Of a DNA stretch of 64,000 bases, positions 47,501 through 54,366 are shown one piece after another. Below the pieces are notes generated by a model. It was not told the origin of the DNA and ran no database searches. It was given only the letters and a program-made list of their open reading frames with translations. The position numbers and the translations under genes are program-made. Source of the DNA: Axinella damicornis (taxonomy: Eukaryota > Porifera > Demospongiae > Axinellida > Axinellidae); assembly GCA_963931865.1 (NCBI GenBank), contig OZ007507.1:17667086-17731085 (forward strand), written 5' to 3'. The number at the start of each line of letters is the position of its first letter. The stretch's first letter is position 1.

Positions 47501-48469
47501 GCAGCCAGTACTGTGGTATACCACAGTACTGGCTGCTGCTACTGGCTTGATGCGGTGGAGACCTGAAGGTGTGAAGCAGCAAGATAAGAACTTTCTTCAT
47601 TACTTAAGATGCTCCGTTTAGTAAATCACCCTCAGAGGGACAAGCCGGACACCCAAAGACGCAGAGGGGGAGGGCTTATAAACCACAACATCGCTGAGTA
47701 GGAGGGTGATTTAACAGATTTATAGCTTATTGCTAGGTGGTTGCTAAGATATCAGGTGTGAGGAGTGGTTATATCTGATATATAGCCACTGTTCACTATA
47801 GCTGTATCAGCTCTTCCTTGGGCATGTTACTCATTTCTATAATCTTAGCAACCACCTAGCAACGGGCTATAAAGTCTTATAAAGTGGTATCCATTTGCCT
47901 TAACAAGTTCCAATTCAATCTCTTCTAATGGTTGAACTGACTTCCTCATGGCCATACAGATCCAAAGGAAGCTGATTCTGACTCTAGAACGCCCAGCACC
48001 GACTCAAGTGGTAGTGGCACAGTGTTGCTATCACCAACAGCAGTAAAATGTGGCACACAAGTAACTGCAGTAGTGAGCGGTGTTTCTGTGTCCTTACAGA
48101 GCAGTACTACCTCCTATGTAAGCATTTAGCAGCAATTATTGCGTATTCTACTTGACACTTGTTGTGGATGTACACTGGTCGGAACTATGCATAGCAGTTA
48201 ATCTCTCAATCTGATAATCTGTACAAACATAAGTCTTTTATACTGTACATGAAAGAATGCACGCATGCACATAACATAACTGTACACAACAATGAATACA
48301 CCACAATACTCTTTGTGGAGTTTGCTAATTTCAATCACTGCTTTCTGCATAATTATAGCCCCAAGCCTCAGAAGGGAATCCACACCAGTTGGTGTATGCA
48401 CAACTTGATCCTACAAAGCACAGTCGACCCCAGCCACCAGCCAGCTGCAGTGACGGCCAAGTGCAGTAG
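20520..48469 (+). CDS. Gene A: Ig/FN3 receptor with ITIM-like motifs and death domain (whole model)
   Basis: Proposed coding exons: 20520-20571, 34027-34299, 35318-35620, 35712-35788, 35865-36066, 37197-37547, 37759-38052, 38231-38335, 38467-38529, 38739-38772, 43990-44029, 44304-44345, 44415-44540, 44636-44732, 44807-45097, 45301-45390, 45458-45559, 47960-48117, 48359-48469. The total is 2,811 nt (936 residues plus stop), with every junction in phase and GT-AG. The order is signal peptide, Ig, FN3, FN3-like, two Cys modules, stalk, TM, tyrosine tail, death domain, Pro/Ser tail with a final LVYAQL. It should be a plasma-membrane receptor linking an adhesion-type ectodomain to SH2-phosphatase-type and death-domain signalling; that role is inferred. 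Exon 1 and the 34- to 42-nt exons are the least certain. Exons 45832-46122 and 47445-47569 are skipped because they carry stops. Confidence 0.55.
20814..21379. mobile_element. TTAA-flanked MITE carrying transposase debris
   Basis: TTAA at 20814-20817 and 21376-21379 bound ends CCTTTACCAACC and GGTTGGTAAAGAG. The left end is tandemly duplicated (ACCAATGACGCCATATGGTG occurs at about 20,826 and 20,878). TTAA and the end type are again piggyBac-like and similar to the element at 42125-42717. It contains a minus-strand fragment related to 3042-3533. Confidence 0.6.
20970..21150 (-). pseudogene. Transposase-like fragment, second copy
   Basis: The minus strand matches the first half of the frame at 3042-3533 (FMQEM..., then TMLFAPFGCTHPP against AMLFAPFGYTHPP), with frame damage. 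It shows that this coding piece is repetitive and probably travels with TTAA-type elements. Confidence 0.5.
21380..21949. other. Intergenic, nothing recognised
   Basis: A minus-strand frame at 21424-21714 has no recognisable domain. AT-rich with a T-rich run at 21,937-21,962 that belongs to the following LINE tail. Confidence 0.4.
21950..22550 (-). pseudogene. CR1/L2-like LINE, 5'-truncated copy
   Basis: The minus strand from about 22,550 down to 22,127 encodes the C-terminal end of a non-LTR reverse transcriptase: VEYAAPVWDPHLAQD, then NVQKFGLRVCSKQWD, LKLCHLFKIVNGLCYFP and FIPDSVRKWNYLPDYVV, stopping at 22,127. A 3' untranslated tail follows to the T-rich run near 21,950. The YAAPVWDPH and SF-PR-WN-LP signatures are typical of CR1/L2/Jockey-like elements. 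Truncation at the 5' side is the normal outcome of target-primed reverse transcription. Confidence 0.75.
22551..23948. other. Intergenic, nothing coding
   Basis: No gene supported. AGCCGGCCAGC and GTTGGCCGGCT form a short stem near 23,071-23,107. Frames at 22,807 and 23,251 show no domain. Confidence 0.4.
23949..24492. mobile_element. MITE with TACCGTACTCTCGCGAAAGT ends
   Basis: The left end TACCGTACTCTCGCGAAAGT and the right end CTTTCGCGAGAGTATGGTA are near-perfect inverses, extended by GAGCGCCCACC(C)CCC blocks on both inner sides. TA at both edges is compatible with a TA target duplication (Tc1/mariner type). No transposase. Confidence 0.7.
24711..28561 (+). pseudogene. Large transposase-like protein, broken by one stop and one frameshift
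   Basis: Reads as one ancestral protein of about 1,280 residues. Part 1 starts with the ATG at 24711 (stop in frame at 24693), is interrupted by a TGA at 24939-24941, and continues in the same frame (YLATFSTQKWEELPETERKH) into a 790-residue open stretch, 25122-27494. At about 27,461 the reading moves to another frame (NSWQAHLERLSPFLVSGPGV) that stays open to 28561. Numbered from 25122: a basic N-terminus, WHDHA at 327-331, a C-x2-C-x11-H-x3-C finger at 445-464, a SAP-like helix pair at 494-526, DCEPLHALKGH at 556-566 and NAECQERLFGQAKR at 703-716. The spaced D329, D556 and E705 or E708 could be a DDE-type triad. The C-terminus (from about 28,230) is charged and coiled-coil-like. I do not know the superfamily name; proteins of this kind are abundant and repetitive in sponges and cnidarians. 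Terminal repeats were not found. Confidence 0.65.
28628..28897. mobile_element. MITE with GGGGGTGACACTCCCAT ends
   Basis: Ends of about 45 bp are inverse: GGGGGTGACACTCCCATACA and the complement of the right end TGGGAGTGTCACCCCC. Identity continues through GTAGTCAGA(A/G)CTGCGACCGG. The interior has repeated GTCAAGCGGTCAA units. It lies 66 bp past the transposase-like gene, with no visible target duplication. Confidence 0.7.
29144..29374. mobile_element. MITE with GGTAACGGAGGGGGTTTCCG ends
   Basis: 231 bp with an almost perfect 29-bp inverted repeat: TAAGGTAACGGAGGGGGTTT on the left and AAACCCCCTCCGTTACCTTA on the right, each extended by CCGGACAGT. CCGGACA also recurs internally. No coding capacity and no clear target duplication. 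Confidence 0.75.
29590..32041 (-). pseudogene. CR1/L2-like LINE ORF2: endonuclease-reverse transcriptase
   Basis: A 751-residue frame on the minus strand (32041-29786). The N-terminal AP-endonuclease has YFNARSL, IVESWL, LLGDLNVN and TSDHNGLHL; the reverse transcriptase follows with FRPISLLSILSKALERHF, motif A FFDFKKAFD, motif B GVPQGSILGPLLFLIYIDD and the catalytic YADD of motif C. A TGA at 29786-29788 stops the frame, but the same frame resumes immediately (FKYLGMMISSDLSWSEHIQR) to about 29,590, where homology ends at LVQPLIRF and the remaining C-terminus and 3' tail are lost. Losing the 3' end is unusual for a LINE and implies a later deletion. The core enzyme motifs look intact. It overlaps ORF1 by 40 nt. 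Confidence 0.85.
32002..32520 (-). CDS. LINE ORF1-like protein
   Basis: The minus-strand frame upstream of and overlapping ORF2 has an open reading from about 32,520; the listed start at 32,487 is GTG, and no ATG was chosen. It is Lys/Arg/Ser/Gln-rich at first (KGSKVRKDNSNKNGK region) and then has a globular part with VRRIWGTLRSC and WWFILRAPE, ending PLPFLDKQS. Length about 160-170 residues. Position, basic composition and overlap fit a nucleic-acid-binding ORF1 of a non-LTR retrotransposon, but I see no named RNA-binding motif such as a CCHC knuckle or esterase. Confidence 0.55.
   Translation of the reverse strand, partial: PSPIESSPAAQVKEGEEPWHTVTRKDKRGSKVRKDNSNKNGKQKSSGQPNYQRNRRHSAPVQGQSTSTSTSGSQQRIKVSGVRRIWGTLRSCTQGTVKNVLKRFTTVCDKVEIRRKYKSSKNGKSANRWWFILRAPENILCTLESEWESVQNQTNWKLEECTQPLPFLDKQS
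32547..32840 (-). repeat. LINE 5' region, second copy at 54979-55230
   Basis: The minus strand from 32,840 reads CACCACTTTCGTAGGTGCT, CTCCCACAGCATTTGCTCCT, AATCGGAGGTCAAAGGTGGA and CATACACCATCAATCTGCAT; the same string occurs on the + strand at 54979-55230. In the frame ...VDVSRILAQDLPKLGPD... both copies stay open. Being directly upstream of ORF1, this is most simply the 5' part of the LINE, possibly its ORF1 start. Confidence 0.5.
32832..33150 (+). repeat. Dispersed repeat, partner of 6290-6622
   Basis: Same orientation and same internal duplication as 6290-6622, ending GGCAATTATGCGGATACGTA. The following stretch to 33317 holds a short acidic/basic frame (MRSTCRALEEEEDLWEQFRA) of unknown status that is not present after the first copy. 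Confidence 0.65.
33509..33687. mobile_element. Near-perfect hairpin MITE, 9-bp target duplication
   Basis: 179 bp that fold almost completely: TAGCCTCGTTCCCAGGCCTA opposes TAGGCCTGGGAACGAGGCTA, and the arms continue through CGGTTTCC(G/A)TTGACAATAA to a short loop near 33,597. The flanks ATGTTGGAG (33500-33508) and GTGTTGGAG (33688-33696) match at 8 of 9 positions. If transcribed it would form a long double-stranded RNA. It lies about 340 bp before the Ig exon of gene A. Confidence 0.85.
34027..38529 (+). CDS. Gene A ectodomain and transmembrane exons
   Basis: Nine exons, all with AG/GT borders. The Ig domain, 34027-34299, has Cys at FNCSV and VICSV and the core Trp in LGWLV. An FN3-type domain, 35318-35620, has ILLTWTPPFS and WYCVEVYN. 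A second FN3-like domain is split at phase 0 between 35712-35788 and 35865-36066. Two related Cys modules, 37197-37547 and 37759-38052, share GC(L/V)VV(L/V)H and G-x-YTV-x-(I/V)F. A Pro/Thr/Ser stalk and the start of the membrane helix are in 38231-38335; the helix end and the stop-transfer RKKKRN are in 38467-38529. There are many N-glycosylation sequons (NAT, NCS, NIT, NNT, NNS, NTS). All outer exon borders are phase 1, the hallmark of shuffled extracellular modules. Confidence 0.8.
36681..37022. mobile_element. Intronic MITE with exact 9-bp target duplication
   Basis: 342 bp with ends TAGTCTCATTCCCAGAC and GTCTGGGACCGAGACTA, flanked by GAGTATGAC at 36672-36680 and 37023-37031. The target duplication is exact and 9 bp long, as made by Mutator-like transposases. 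It sits in the intron between the second FN3-like domain and the first Cys module of gene A. Confidence 0.85.
38739..48469 (+). CDS. Gene A cytoplasmic tail: tyrosine motifs, death domain, C-terminal ITIM-like motif
   Basis: Exons 38739-38772, 43990-44029, 44304-44345, 44415-44540, 44636-44732, 44807-45097, 45301-45390, 45458-45559, 47960-48117 and 48359-48469. Phases chain without conflict (1-2, 2-0, 0-0, 0-0, 0-1, then 1-1 until 1-0, 0-stop). Tyr motifs are SSVEYSNVDHK (44415 exon), VHYSSIQ (44636 exon) and QLVYAQLDPTK (last exon), each fitting the ITIM form (I/V/L/S)xYxx(L/V/I); YSN also fits a Grb2-type SH2 site. The death domain is in 44807-45097. If the donor at 45098 is not used, the death-domain exon runs to a TGA at 45115-45117, giving a shorter protein. 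Assignment of the tail to the ectodomain rests on order, phase and strand, since a 4.7-kb inverted repeat lies between the first two tail exons. Confidence 0.6.
40300..41390. pseudogene. LINE fragments in both orientations
   Basis: Between the arms of the inverted repeat the + strand at 40,345-40,500 reads ...DWNDIMANDN... and ...CVPRKVLQRNLPWLKK, matching the linker of the LINE protein at 29.6-32 kb (DDWDAL..., CIPKKVLPPKRRNLPWLNKS). At about 41,100-41,270 the minus strand reads LLLFRPICEQEDFSALQRDI, matching ILLYRPISSKEDYVALQSDM from beyond YADD. These are decayed pieces in opposite directions. Confidence 0.6.
42094..43004 (+). mobile_element. tRNA-Ser-derived SINE, copy 2, interrupted
   Basis: The 5' part GGTGGCTGGTGGCCTAGCGG plus TTAA forms the A-box half of a tRNA-Ser(GCT)-like head, then a 593-bp MITE intervenes, then AGCATCCGACTGCTAATCTA and the B-box GGTTCAAATCCCAC continue. 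The body to about 43,004 matches copy 1 and ends in (AAAATA)n. Comparison with the left arm of the large inverted repeat shows that the whole SINE is absent there, so it entered after the duplication. Confidence 0.85.
42121..42721. mobile_element. piggyBac-like MITE nested in the SINE
   Basis: TTAA at 42121-42124 and 42718-42721 bound a 593-bp insert with ends CCCTTTAGGGCCC and the complement of CTCTTTAGGGTCC. Excision on paper rejoins the tRNA-like head of the SINE exactly with one TTAA. Ends resemble those of the element at 20814-21379. No transposase. Confidence 0.85.
44807..45097 (+). CDS. Gene A death-domain exon (functional copy)
   Basis: 291 nt, phase 1 to 1. It encodes LFTELFSVNPKWQKFGEKLG, then MDEDLLDEIFTN, GDEECLRDVLDMWVKKSENP, TWRTVTDALQKI and ENQLAESLYL. 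The W-x2-(L/F)-x-x-x-L-G opening, an Ile/Phe helix, C-L-x-x-V-L-x-x-W and TW-x2-(L/V)-x2-AL-x-x-I are the standard helix signatures of the death fold. The donor at 45098 (GTAACC) is weak but gives exactly the same length as the duplicated exon at 45832-46122, whose donor is GTAAGC. Confidence 0.85.
45832..46122 (+). pseudogene. Duplicated death-domain exon with premature stop
   Basis: 291 nt, same phase and about 80% alike by eye. Within the TW motif the codon that is TGG in the first copy is TGA here (46053-46055), so the last helices cannot be made. Its splice sites remain good. Since it is phase 1 to 1, skipping it leaves the frame intact; including it would end the receptor early. Confidence 0.8.
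46592..46882 (-). CDS. Small hypothetical ORF in a gene A intron
   Basis: 96 residues from an ATG in a good initiation context (CATCATGGC) on the minus strand, starting MAAYSGSFTEVKHAEFARTM and including FKGKLVDFAVGKSS. No known domain. It faces, head to head, a + strand segment at about 46,930-47,066 with an ATG at 47,024 reading MKRMQASTSSLLQ and ending in a strong donor (AAG|GTAAGA at 47,067), in phase for the linker exon at 47445. A CACGTG box lies between. This may be a bidirectional promoter with an alternative first exon, but the support is slim. Confidence 0.25.
   Translation of the reverse strand: MAAYSGSFTEVKHAEFARTMLEATVEFKGKLVDFAVGKSSYVAAEVANWRIKWVVGVAHLPVAAPWKEISTIPNSQKVELMIKFILVQEQSGDFAR
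47445..47569 (+). pseudogene. Second linker exon, destroyed by an inverted self-copy
   Basis: Duplicate of exon 45301-45390 (both begin GCACACTTCCCGGGATGGTA after TTAG/ATAG). After GTGGTA the sequence turns back on itself, so that 47521-47562 is the inverse of 47467-47518, and then the normal exon end (CTGAAG|GTGTGA) resumes. The reading becomes ...VVYHSTGCCYWLDAVET and stops. The next exon of the duplicated block has also lost its acceptor (CTTCTAATGG in place of CTTCCAGTGG near 47,923). Confidence 0.75.
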
Positions 48470-49419
48470 CAGCTGTGGTTTATAAACATTAATGATGGCA
48501 ATGATTTCCTCCCTCACTTTGAAGTTTTTTTTGTTCTGTCAATTCCTATAACAGTTGAGCCATAACATTTCATTGTAGCTTCACTGTGTAATAGTTGTGC
48601 ATGACCACCTTTGTAATGATTGCTGTGAAACAACATCTTCTTTGAGGTTAGCTTGGGCTGGTGAATTACCTAGACCTGCTTGTGGAGGTTCAACAAAATT
48701 TATAATTCTTTTGAACATAGACATAAATGTAAGCTGATGACCACTGACTATACTAATCCTTGAATTCCTGAATTTTCACAACATGCGTGTATAATTGGGG
48801 CCGATTACAAGTAAGACTGGACCTCAGTATAATTAACTTCCCTCAATACTGCTAGTGTGCAATACAATGTCTTAAAGTTGTAGGACCAGCAGGAATGTTT
48901 TTCAGAAGATGGATGACCAGCTAGATATGGGGTGGGGTCTGGGCGCGGGGACGACTAAGCCTTGGACCGAGGCTAGTCTGCATGGGAACGAGGACAAGCC
49001 TCCAAATTATGTCGTCGATGAGCGACCGGTCTGTCGAGACGCTACAAGTGATTGGTTACTGCTCTCCCCGAAGGTTGTTTTGCTCAGAGATAATTGTCTG
49101 CATTTCTGCGCATATGTTGTAGATTATAATGTGTACACTGTCAACGTGCTAAGCCCCACTAACCTATTCTGGCCCAAGTTTGTCTGCACTTGTGAATAAA
49201 TGTGCTTAGCCTCACTATTGACCTAGTATGGACCCAGCATATGTTGGCATATAAATAGGCCATAATATAGCAAGGAGTCTATAGCTATGTTGAAAGTTCA
49301 CACAACCGTTGTATCTGATGTGTCTCCACTGCCCATGTGCACTTAAATTACATGGCTGAGCACAACACTGAATATACACAAATGTAGCTACGGTATTTTA
49401 CCAGCATATATGCCTACTC
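48470..49419. other. 3' flank of gene A
   Basis: Presumed 3' untranslated region and intergenic DNA. I find no consensus AATAAA soon after the stop. A frame at 48909-49199 crosses a decayed GGGGTCTGGGCGCGG...GGACCGAGGCTAGTCT pair that resembles MITE ends, so it is not called as a gene. Confidence 0.4.
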
Positions 49420-49989
49420 TAGCCTCGTTCCCAGGCCCCGCCCAGCTTTTCGTCGCTTACAATACGGAAAAACGGGTGCGTGACATCGGGGTAGAGAGAA
49501 GGGTAGAGAGAACTTATTGAACGTGGGCACACTGACCGCAAATATGCAGCACGAAGCTGGCCCATTCAGCGCTTGACTGTTAGCTGCGTGGAGATCGACG
49601 GTAGCCGTGCTTTGGCAGTCTATGTGAACAGTAAGTGTCGAGAACGACTCGTACAAACCTGGAAACAGGTTGTTTTGGCGTTCAATTCGGCCACTTCTCA
49701 GCAAGGCCATGGAATGGCCGTCTTGGCGTCTCACGCAGGCAGAACCTGGTGGTGTGATTCCGGAGTCTTTGAGCAGGAATAATGCAGCTGCTGTGTAGTA
49801 TGGGGCAATGTGATAGCGCTGTCAGCTATATCAAATAAGAACTACATGCACACACTGGTATAGAATTACATGCATGACTTGCGGTTTTGATCGCCCACAC
49901 GCAATTAAACGTGACATTTCACACGTGACAAACATCCCAGGCTCTCCCAATTTTTTGTTCGCGCGTGGGAGAGCCTGGGAATGAGGCTA
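49420..49989. mobile_element. MITE, TAGCCTCGTTCCCAG family, 570 bp
   Basis: Ends TAGCCTCGTTCCCAGGC and GCCTGGGAATGAGGCTA. The flanks TGCCTACTC (49411-49419) and TGCCTACTA (49990-49998) match at 8 of 9 positions. The longest member of the family in the window; frames inside it are not homologous to any known transposase. Confidence 0.8.
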
Positions 49990-50246
49990 TGCCTACTAGG
50001 TACCCCAGACCCAACACACTTTTAAGTTGATGTGTAACAGCCTGGTGGTTTACTCACTTGAGCCCCACTCTACTCGTAGTTGTGGTTGATCTAATCTGGC
50101 ACAGCAGTTTGGTTGTCATGGTAATATATAAACTAATTATCAGTGTTAAGGGTCTGGGGGAATAAACCTGCCACATTAGCATGGGCACATGCCCTAGGCA
50201 TTCAGTGGGAACTGATATTTAATTTCAGTAGCTACCCACTAATAAT

Positions 50247-50365
50247 TATATACAGTGTGTGCAGGGAAATATCACGAGTCTGTTGCCGTATTGTCACGAG
50301 TGCCGCAGGCACGAGTGACAATACGGCTACAGACGAGTGATGTTTCCCTGTACACACTGTATAAT
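50247..50365. mobile_element. Hairpin element
   Basis: TATACAGTGTGTGCAGGGAAA opposes TTTCCCTGTACACACTGTATA with a nearly continuous stem through CGTATTGTCACGAGTGCC. TA at both outer ends. Total about 115 bp, centre near 50,311. Confidence 0.75.
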
Positions 50366-51146
50366 ACATTTATCATGTTTCCAGATCCTGCGGCTATAGG
50401 AACGTGTCGATATCGCGGCCTTGGTAACGGTCGCAGCTTGGCAACAGTAGTGCCTCACAATCAGCGTACCATACAGTTCTATGAGCGTACTAATGGTACA
50501 GCCTTGTTCTCAGGCCACGTGGGACTTACCGTGCAACCTGAAATGGCCTACCACAACTTGGTTTGCAGTTGGAGAAGCGGGCCTCTTTTCGTTCTTTGAT
50601 ACGCGAGCCCAGCCACGAGTAAGTTGGCCGCCGTCCCCTACTAGTATAGCCACGCCCACTCCACACCTCCATCCGCTCTAGCAGCAGTAGGTTCCAGGCC
50701 AGCATCTTGCATGCAACTGGTACTATATCCTTCTTGAATTCCTTGTGTTATGCTGGCGCCATGGCAATAACATTCATGCCCTAGGGGGACGCGATAACCC
50801 ACAGAGCAACTAGAAAATATCACCCTATAGCTAGTTGCTCTGGTTAGCATTCCCTATGGGAATAGCCATATCAGACTGAGTTGGGTTAGGGTTAGGGTGC
50901 CTTTGAAGCCAGGGTCCATGTACCCTAGGGTACATGGGGACTCCATGGCAACTGTGGTTTTCTTCTCAAAACTGTTGAACTTATTATCAAAAAATACATT
51001 TCGGTGGAGTACACCATCCATGAGTACACTAATACCCACTCAGTCAATACAAAAACAAGGTAATTACTACTGTGACGTCATAATTAGGTACAAGTCAGCT
51101 GTACCATGGGTTTCTAGGGTGTATGATTTGTACCCTTCGTGCAGTT
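50366..51146. other. Intergenic, nothing recognised
   Basis: Several frames of up to 130 codons are open but none shows a domain. Two GGGTTAG units at 50,883-50,898 are too few to be meaningful. TAGGGTACATGG and CCATGTACCCTA form a small stem near 50,917-50,940. Confidence 0.4.
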
Positions 51147-51556
51147 TTAAGGTTACGGGATACTCGTGCGCGGTGCGAAATGTATTGGGAAATGTATACT
51201 TAAGCTCGCTAACCAAAAATCTCTGGTATGAACAGCGTGAGCAACTTGATTCTGGAAGTGCAGGGCATGACGGAAGCTTTTTTCCATAGCATAATCCCTG
51301 GCAGATTTATCTGCCATCTCGCTCGAGAAAAGCGGTAAATACGGCTTTTTGGTGAACTGAACTGCTTGTTTTTGCACGGCAATACAGAGTATCGGTAAAA
51401 GCTTCCGTCATGCCCTGCACCTTGTGACAGTGCACCTCCACCGCCGGAATCAAGTTGCTCACGCTCTTCGTACTAGAGATTTTTGGTTAGCGAGCTTAAG
51501 TATACATTTCCCAATACATTTCACACGGCGCGCGCACGAGTATCCCGTAACCTTAA
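51147..51556. mobile_element. piggyBac-like MITE, copy 2 (uninterrupted)
   Basis: TTAA at 51147-51150 and 51553-51556; 402 bp between them with ends GGTTACGGGATACTCGTGCG and the inverse. Highly similar to 2402-2980 but without the LINE tail, so it shows the pre-insertion state of copy 1. Confidence 0.85.
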
Positions 51557-52140
51557 TTATTCCCTCGGGCTGCTGCGCACTCGGGAATACATAAAACTGC
51601 ACTCAGGGTACAAATCCCATACACCCTAGAAACCCATGTACAACTATTACGTGTATTGGCAAGGTTTACTTCAATAAAGGCTGAAACTGCATGGGTTTCA
51701 TGCCAATTCCATGAATTACAACTACTACTACTACTACTGTAGTCTCTTCCAACACATGATCTAATATAAGGCAAGAAATGTGGTTACTGAAATTTCAGTG
51801 AATCGTAAAGCAAGATTGTATTTAATTTAATTGCTTGTTAGCAACTGTTGGCTTCGCTTGATTTTTCCTGTGTGAGAAAGAGAAGCAACATTATAGTTTG
51901 TTCACCTGATCATGGGGGGGTGGGGGGGGGGGGGGGGGGGGGGGGGGGGAGGGGGGGGGGGGGGGGGGAATTACCTTTTATCTGGAGCTTATGAGCACAA
52001 AGCATGCATAAGCCCTGACTATACAAACTGGTCAATGTCAACTTTGTGTCCATAATCACTACATAATTATAACAAGTAGCTGAGCTCGCTTCGCTCGCTC
52101 AGCTACTTCCCCCTTCTTCGCCTACCGTGCGTAATCCGGT
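51557..52140. other. Intergenic with interrupted poly-G
   Basis: G-rich homopolymer at 51914-51968 broken by one T and one A. AAGTAGCTGAGC and GCTCAGCTACTT form a perfect stem with an 11-nt loop at 52,074-52,108. A short (CTA)n tract lies near 51,720. No gene. Confidence 0.6.
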
Positions 52141-52490
52141 GCCGGACAGCTCTCTGAAGAGCTGCTTCTCCCCGATTGCGTCCGCTTCAGCTGCTGCTCG
52201 CCGCTTGCGTCCGCTTCAGCTGTTGCTCCTGGGCCCGATTGCGGCATCCACTTCCACTGCTGCTCCCCGTTTGCCTCCGCCTCGCGTCCAGCTGCTGCTC
52301 CCCGATTGTGCCCGCTTCAGCTGCTGCTCGCTGCTTTCATGATCAGCTGCTGCTCCCGATCGCGTCCGCTTCGACTGCTACTCCCCGATTGCAACTGCTG
52401 CTCCCCGATTGCGTCCGCTTCAACTGCTTCTCGCCCGATTGCGTCCGCTTCGACTGCTGCTCCCCGATTGCATACTGGATTCCAGCCCAT
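52141..52490. repeat. GC-rich minisatellite
   Basis: Imperfect tandem units of about 25-30 bp built on GATTGCGTCCGCTTC and CAGCTGCTGCTCCCC. All frames appear open because the unit lacks stops, which explains the Leu/Ser/Cys-rich frames here. Not treated as coding. Confidence 0.75.
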
Positions 52491-54015
52491 GCTGGGGCCC
52501 AATGTTCTCGAACATTCTTCGCGGAGTTCGAGGTTCAGTAATTAAATTAAAGTACGAAGGTCACGCGTCACTATAGTCTAGTCCCGTCCCACGAACATCC
52601 CACTTCCGTCACTCACACACACACAGACACACAGACACGTAAAATCTTAATGTATTGATACTGTTAAAAAACCAACTATATGGTTACCACAGGTCCCCAT
52701 GCAATATATGTGATGCAGTGTGCTTGAATAGCATAGGCTAGTGTATATATCAACTTCATCCACTGCATGAATTCACTACCACCTTTGTTACTTTCACTAT
52801 TGTAAATGTGTTGGAAACTAAGCTAATTCTGTACCAAACATAACCAAAATGTACCAAACACATACAGCAGTTGTCATTTGACCTGCAAAATGAAAGATTG
52901 TAAATCTGTCAAAACAGATCAACATTGTACAATTGTTGTGAAAGTGTAGGGTGCTAGTATACATTATCTGATTAGATTGTGGTATGCATAACGTGCTTTG
53001 ATCTTTTGAGCTTAATGAGGTTAAACAGCTAAGAGACCTGCTCGACCATCAGGATGCACCTATAATCACCTCGGCCTTCGCCCTCAGTAATTATAGGTAG
53101 CATCCCTCGGGTCTGTCTCTAAAACTTTAGAGAGCTGCTCGAGTGCAATAGCATATACGTATACAGCAAAGAGAGACAAATTTTGATTTTAGAGTTTGCA
53201 ATAAAACCATTATTTTGTGAACTCCTTTGGATTGGATCCCCCAATGCCCCATATAAAATCAATGCAAGCCATAGCTAGAAGTGCGGAAACAGATTTAATT
53301 CATCAAATGTTGAACAAAGGGCTAGGGGCAACGTCTCAGGATCTGTGGGGTTGATTATATATAGACTTGGGCCAGAGATACTGTATTAAGCATGACCTCT
53401 TGGATAAAAATCAGCTCTTAGCTAACTCCATGTGGAAATGCTGATCGACCCTAGGGTATACTACGGAACTGTTGTAACAGCCGGTCTGCTCCGAGTCTCA
53501 TGCAGGTTAAGACTCCAAGAGGGCCTGTTTATACCTGGGTCACTATACCTTTATCAATAATTATGAGTAAGTATGTTGTCTACTTAGTTGACATGTGAAG
53601 CCATAGCTATCTCTGTTGGTATGTCATGTCATGTGACTTAAAGTTGATTCTTTTGTGATTGGTCACAAAAGGTTCTAGTTTGTCAAAGAAACCAAAATGT
53701 ACTCTCTTTGTTGGAAGCACTGTAGTCTTAAAGGTCGATCTATTGATAAGTGTTTCGAAATTGACATAGCTACAGCTACGCTACGCATTCAACCATATCA
53801 TAGAGTCGGTCAGACTCTATGTGCAACTGGGCAATCTGTCCCGTTGAGTGAGGTTGCTACTAGATCACAAGAATAACACTTATTATTCTCACAGAGGGAC
53901 AAAAACTGAACTTCCAACAAAAACTAGACAGCATAATTACCATGCATATGCTTCCGGGCGCAGGGCCCAACACACCAAAAGACCAAAGTACTTGAGTCGG
54001 TAGACTTTATTATAT
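52491..54015. other. Intergenic, nothing coding
   Basis: (CA)n-like tract at about 52,613-52,637. An imperfect stem pairs AGGATGCACCTATAATCACC with GAATTATAGGTAGCATCCCT-like sequence at about 53,050-53,107. No gene or full element supported. Confidence 0.4.
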
Positions 54016-54366
54016 TATGTAGGGATACAACAGACATGCAATAATATTATGCTGATAATAAATCTCTCCAATTCTCAGAAACGGTACACTTATAAGCCTT
54101 TATAACCACATACCGTTTCGAGTGTTTTCATGACCAACAAGACTACTTGTGTCGCGAAAAATCGTCGCGTAAGTACCACACCACGAACTCGCAAAATGTG
54201 AGTTATGTAGACGCTAGTATATTTTCTGAATTCAGACTTCGTACATCTTTTTTCCATGTATACAGAAAAAGATCTGTGTAGAGGGGATTGTATACTTCAC
54301 TGTTATGTGTGGTCATCGCATCTCTCCCTTGTTTCCTTACTTTTTGCTGTTCTGGTATCCCTACAT
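54016..54366. mobile_element. MITE with TATGTAGGGATAC ends
   Basis: 351 bp bounded by TATGTAGGGATAC and GTATCCCTACATA. Its right part (GTATACTTCACTGTT, then TTGTTTCCTTACTTTTTGC) recurs near 58,270-58,355 and 63,107-63,170, and its left end recurs near 55,665, so several partial copies exist. No transposase. Confidence 0.65.

Noticed and set aside
52127..52545. Overlapping Leu/Ser/Cys-rich frames of up to 121 codons
   Set aside because: Produced by a GC-rich minisatellite lacking stops in all frames.
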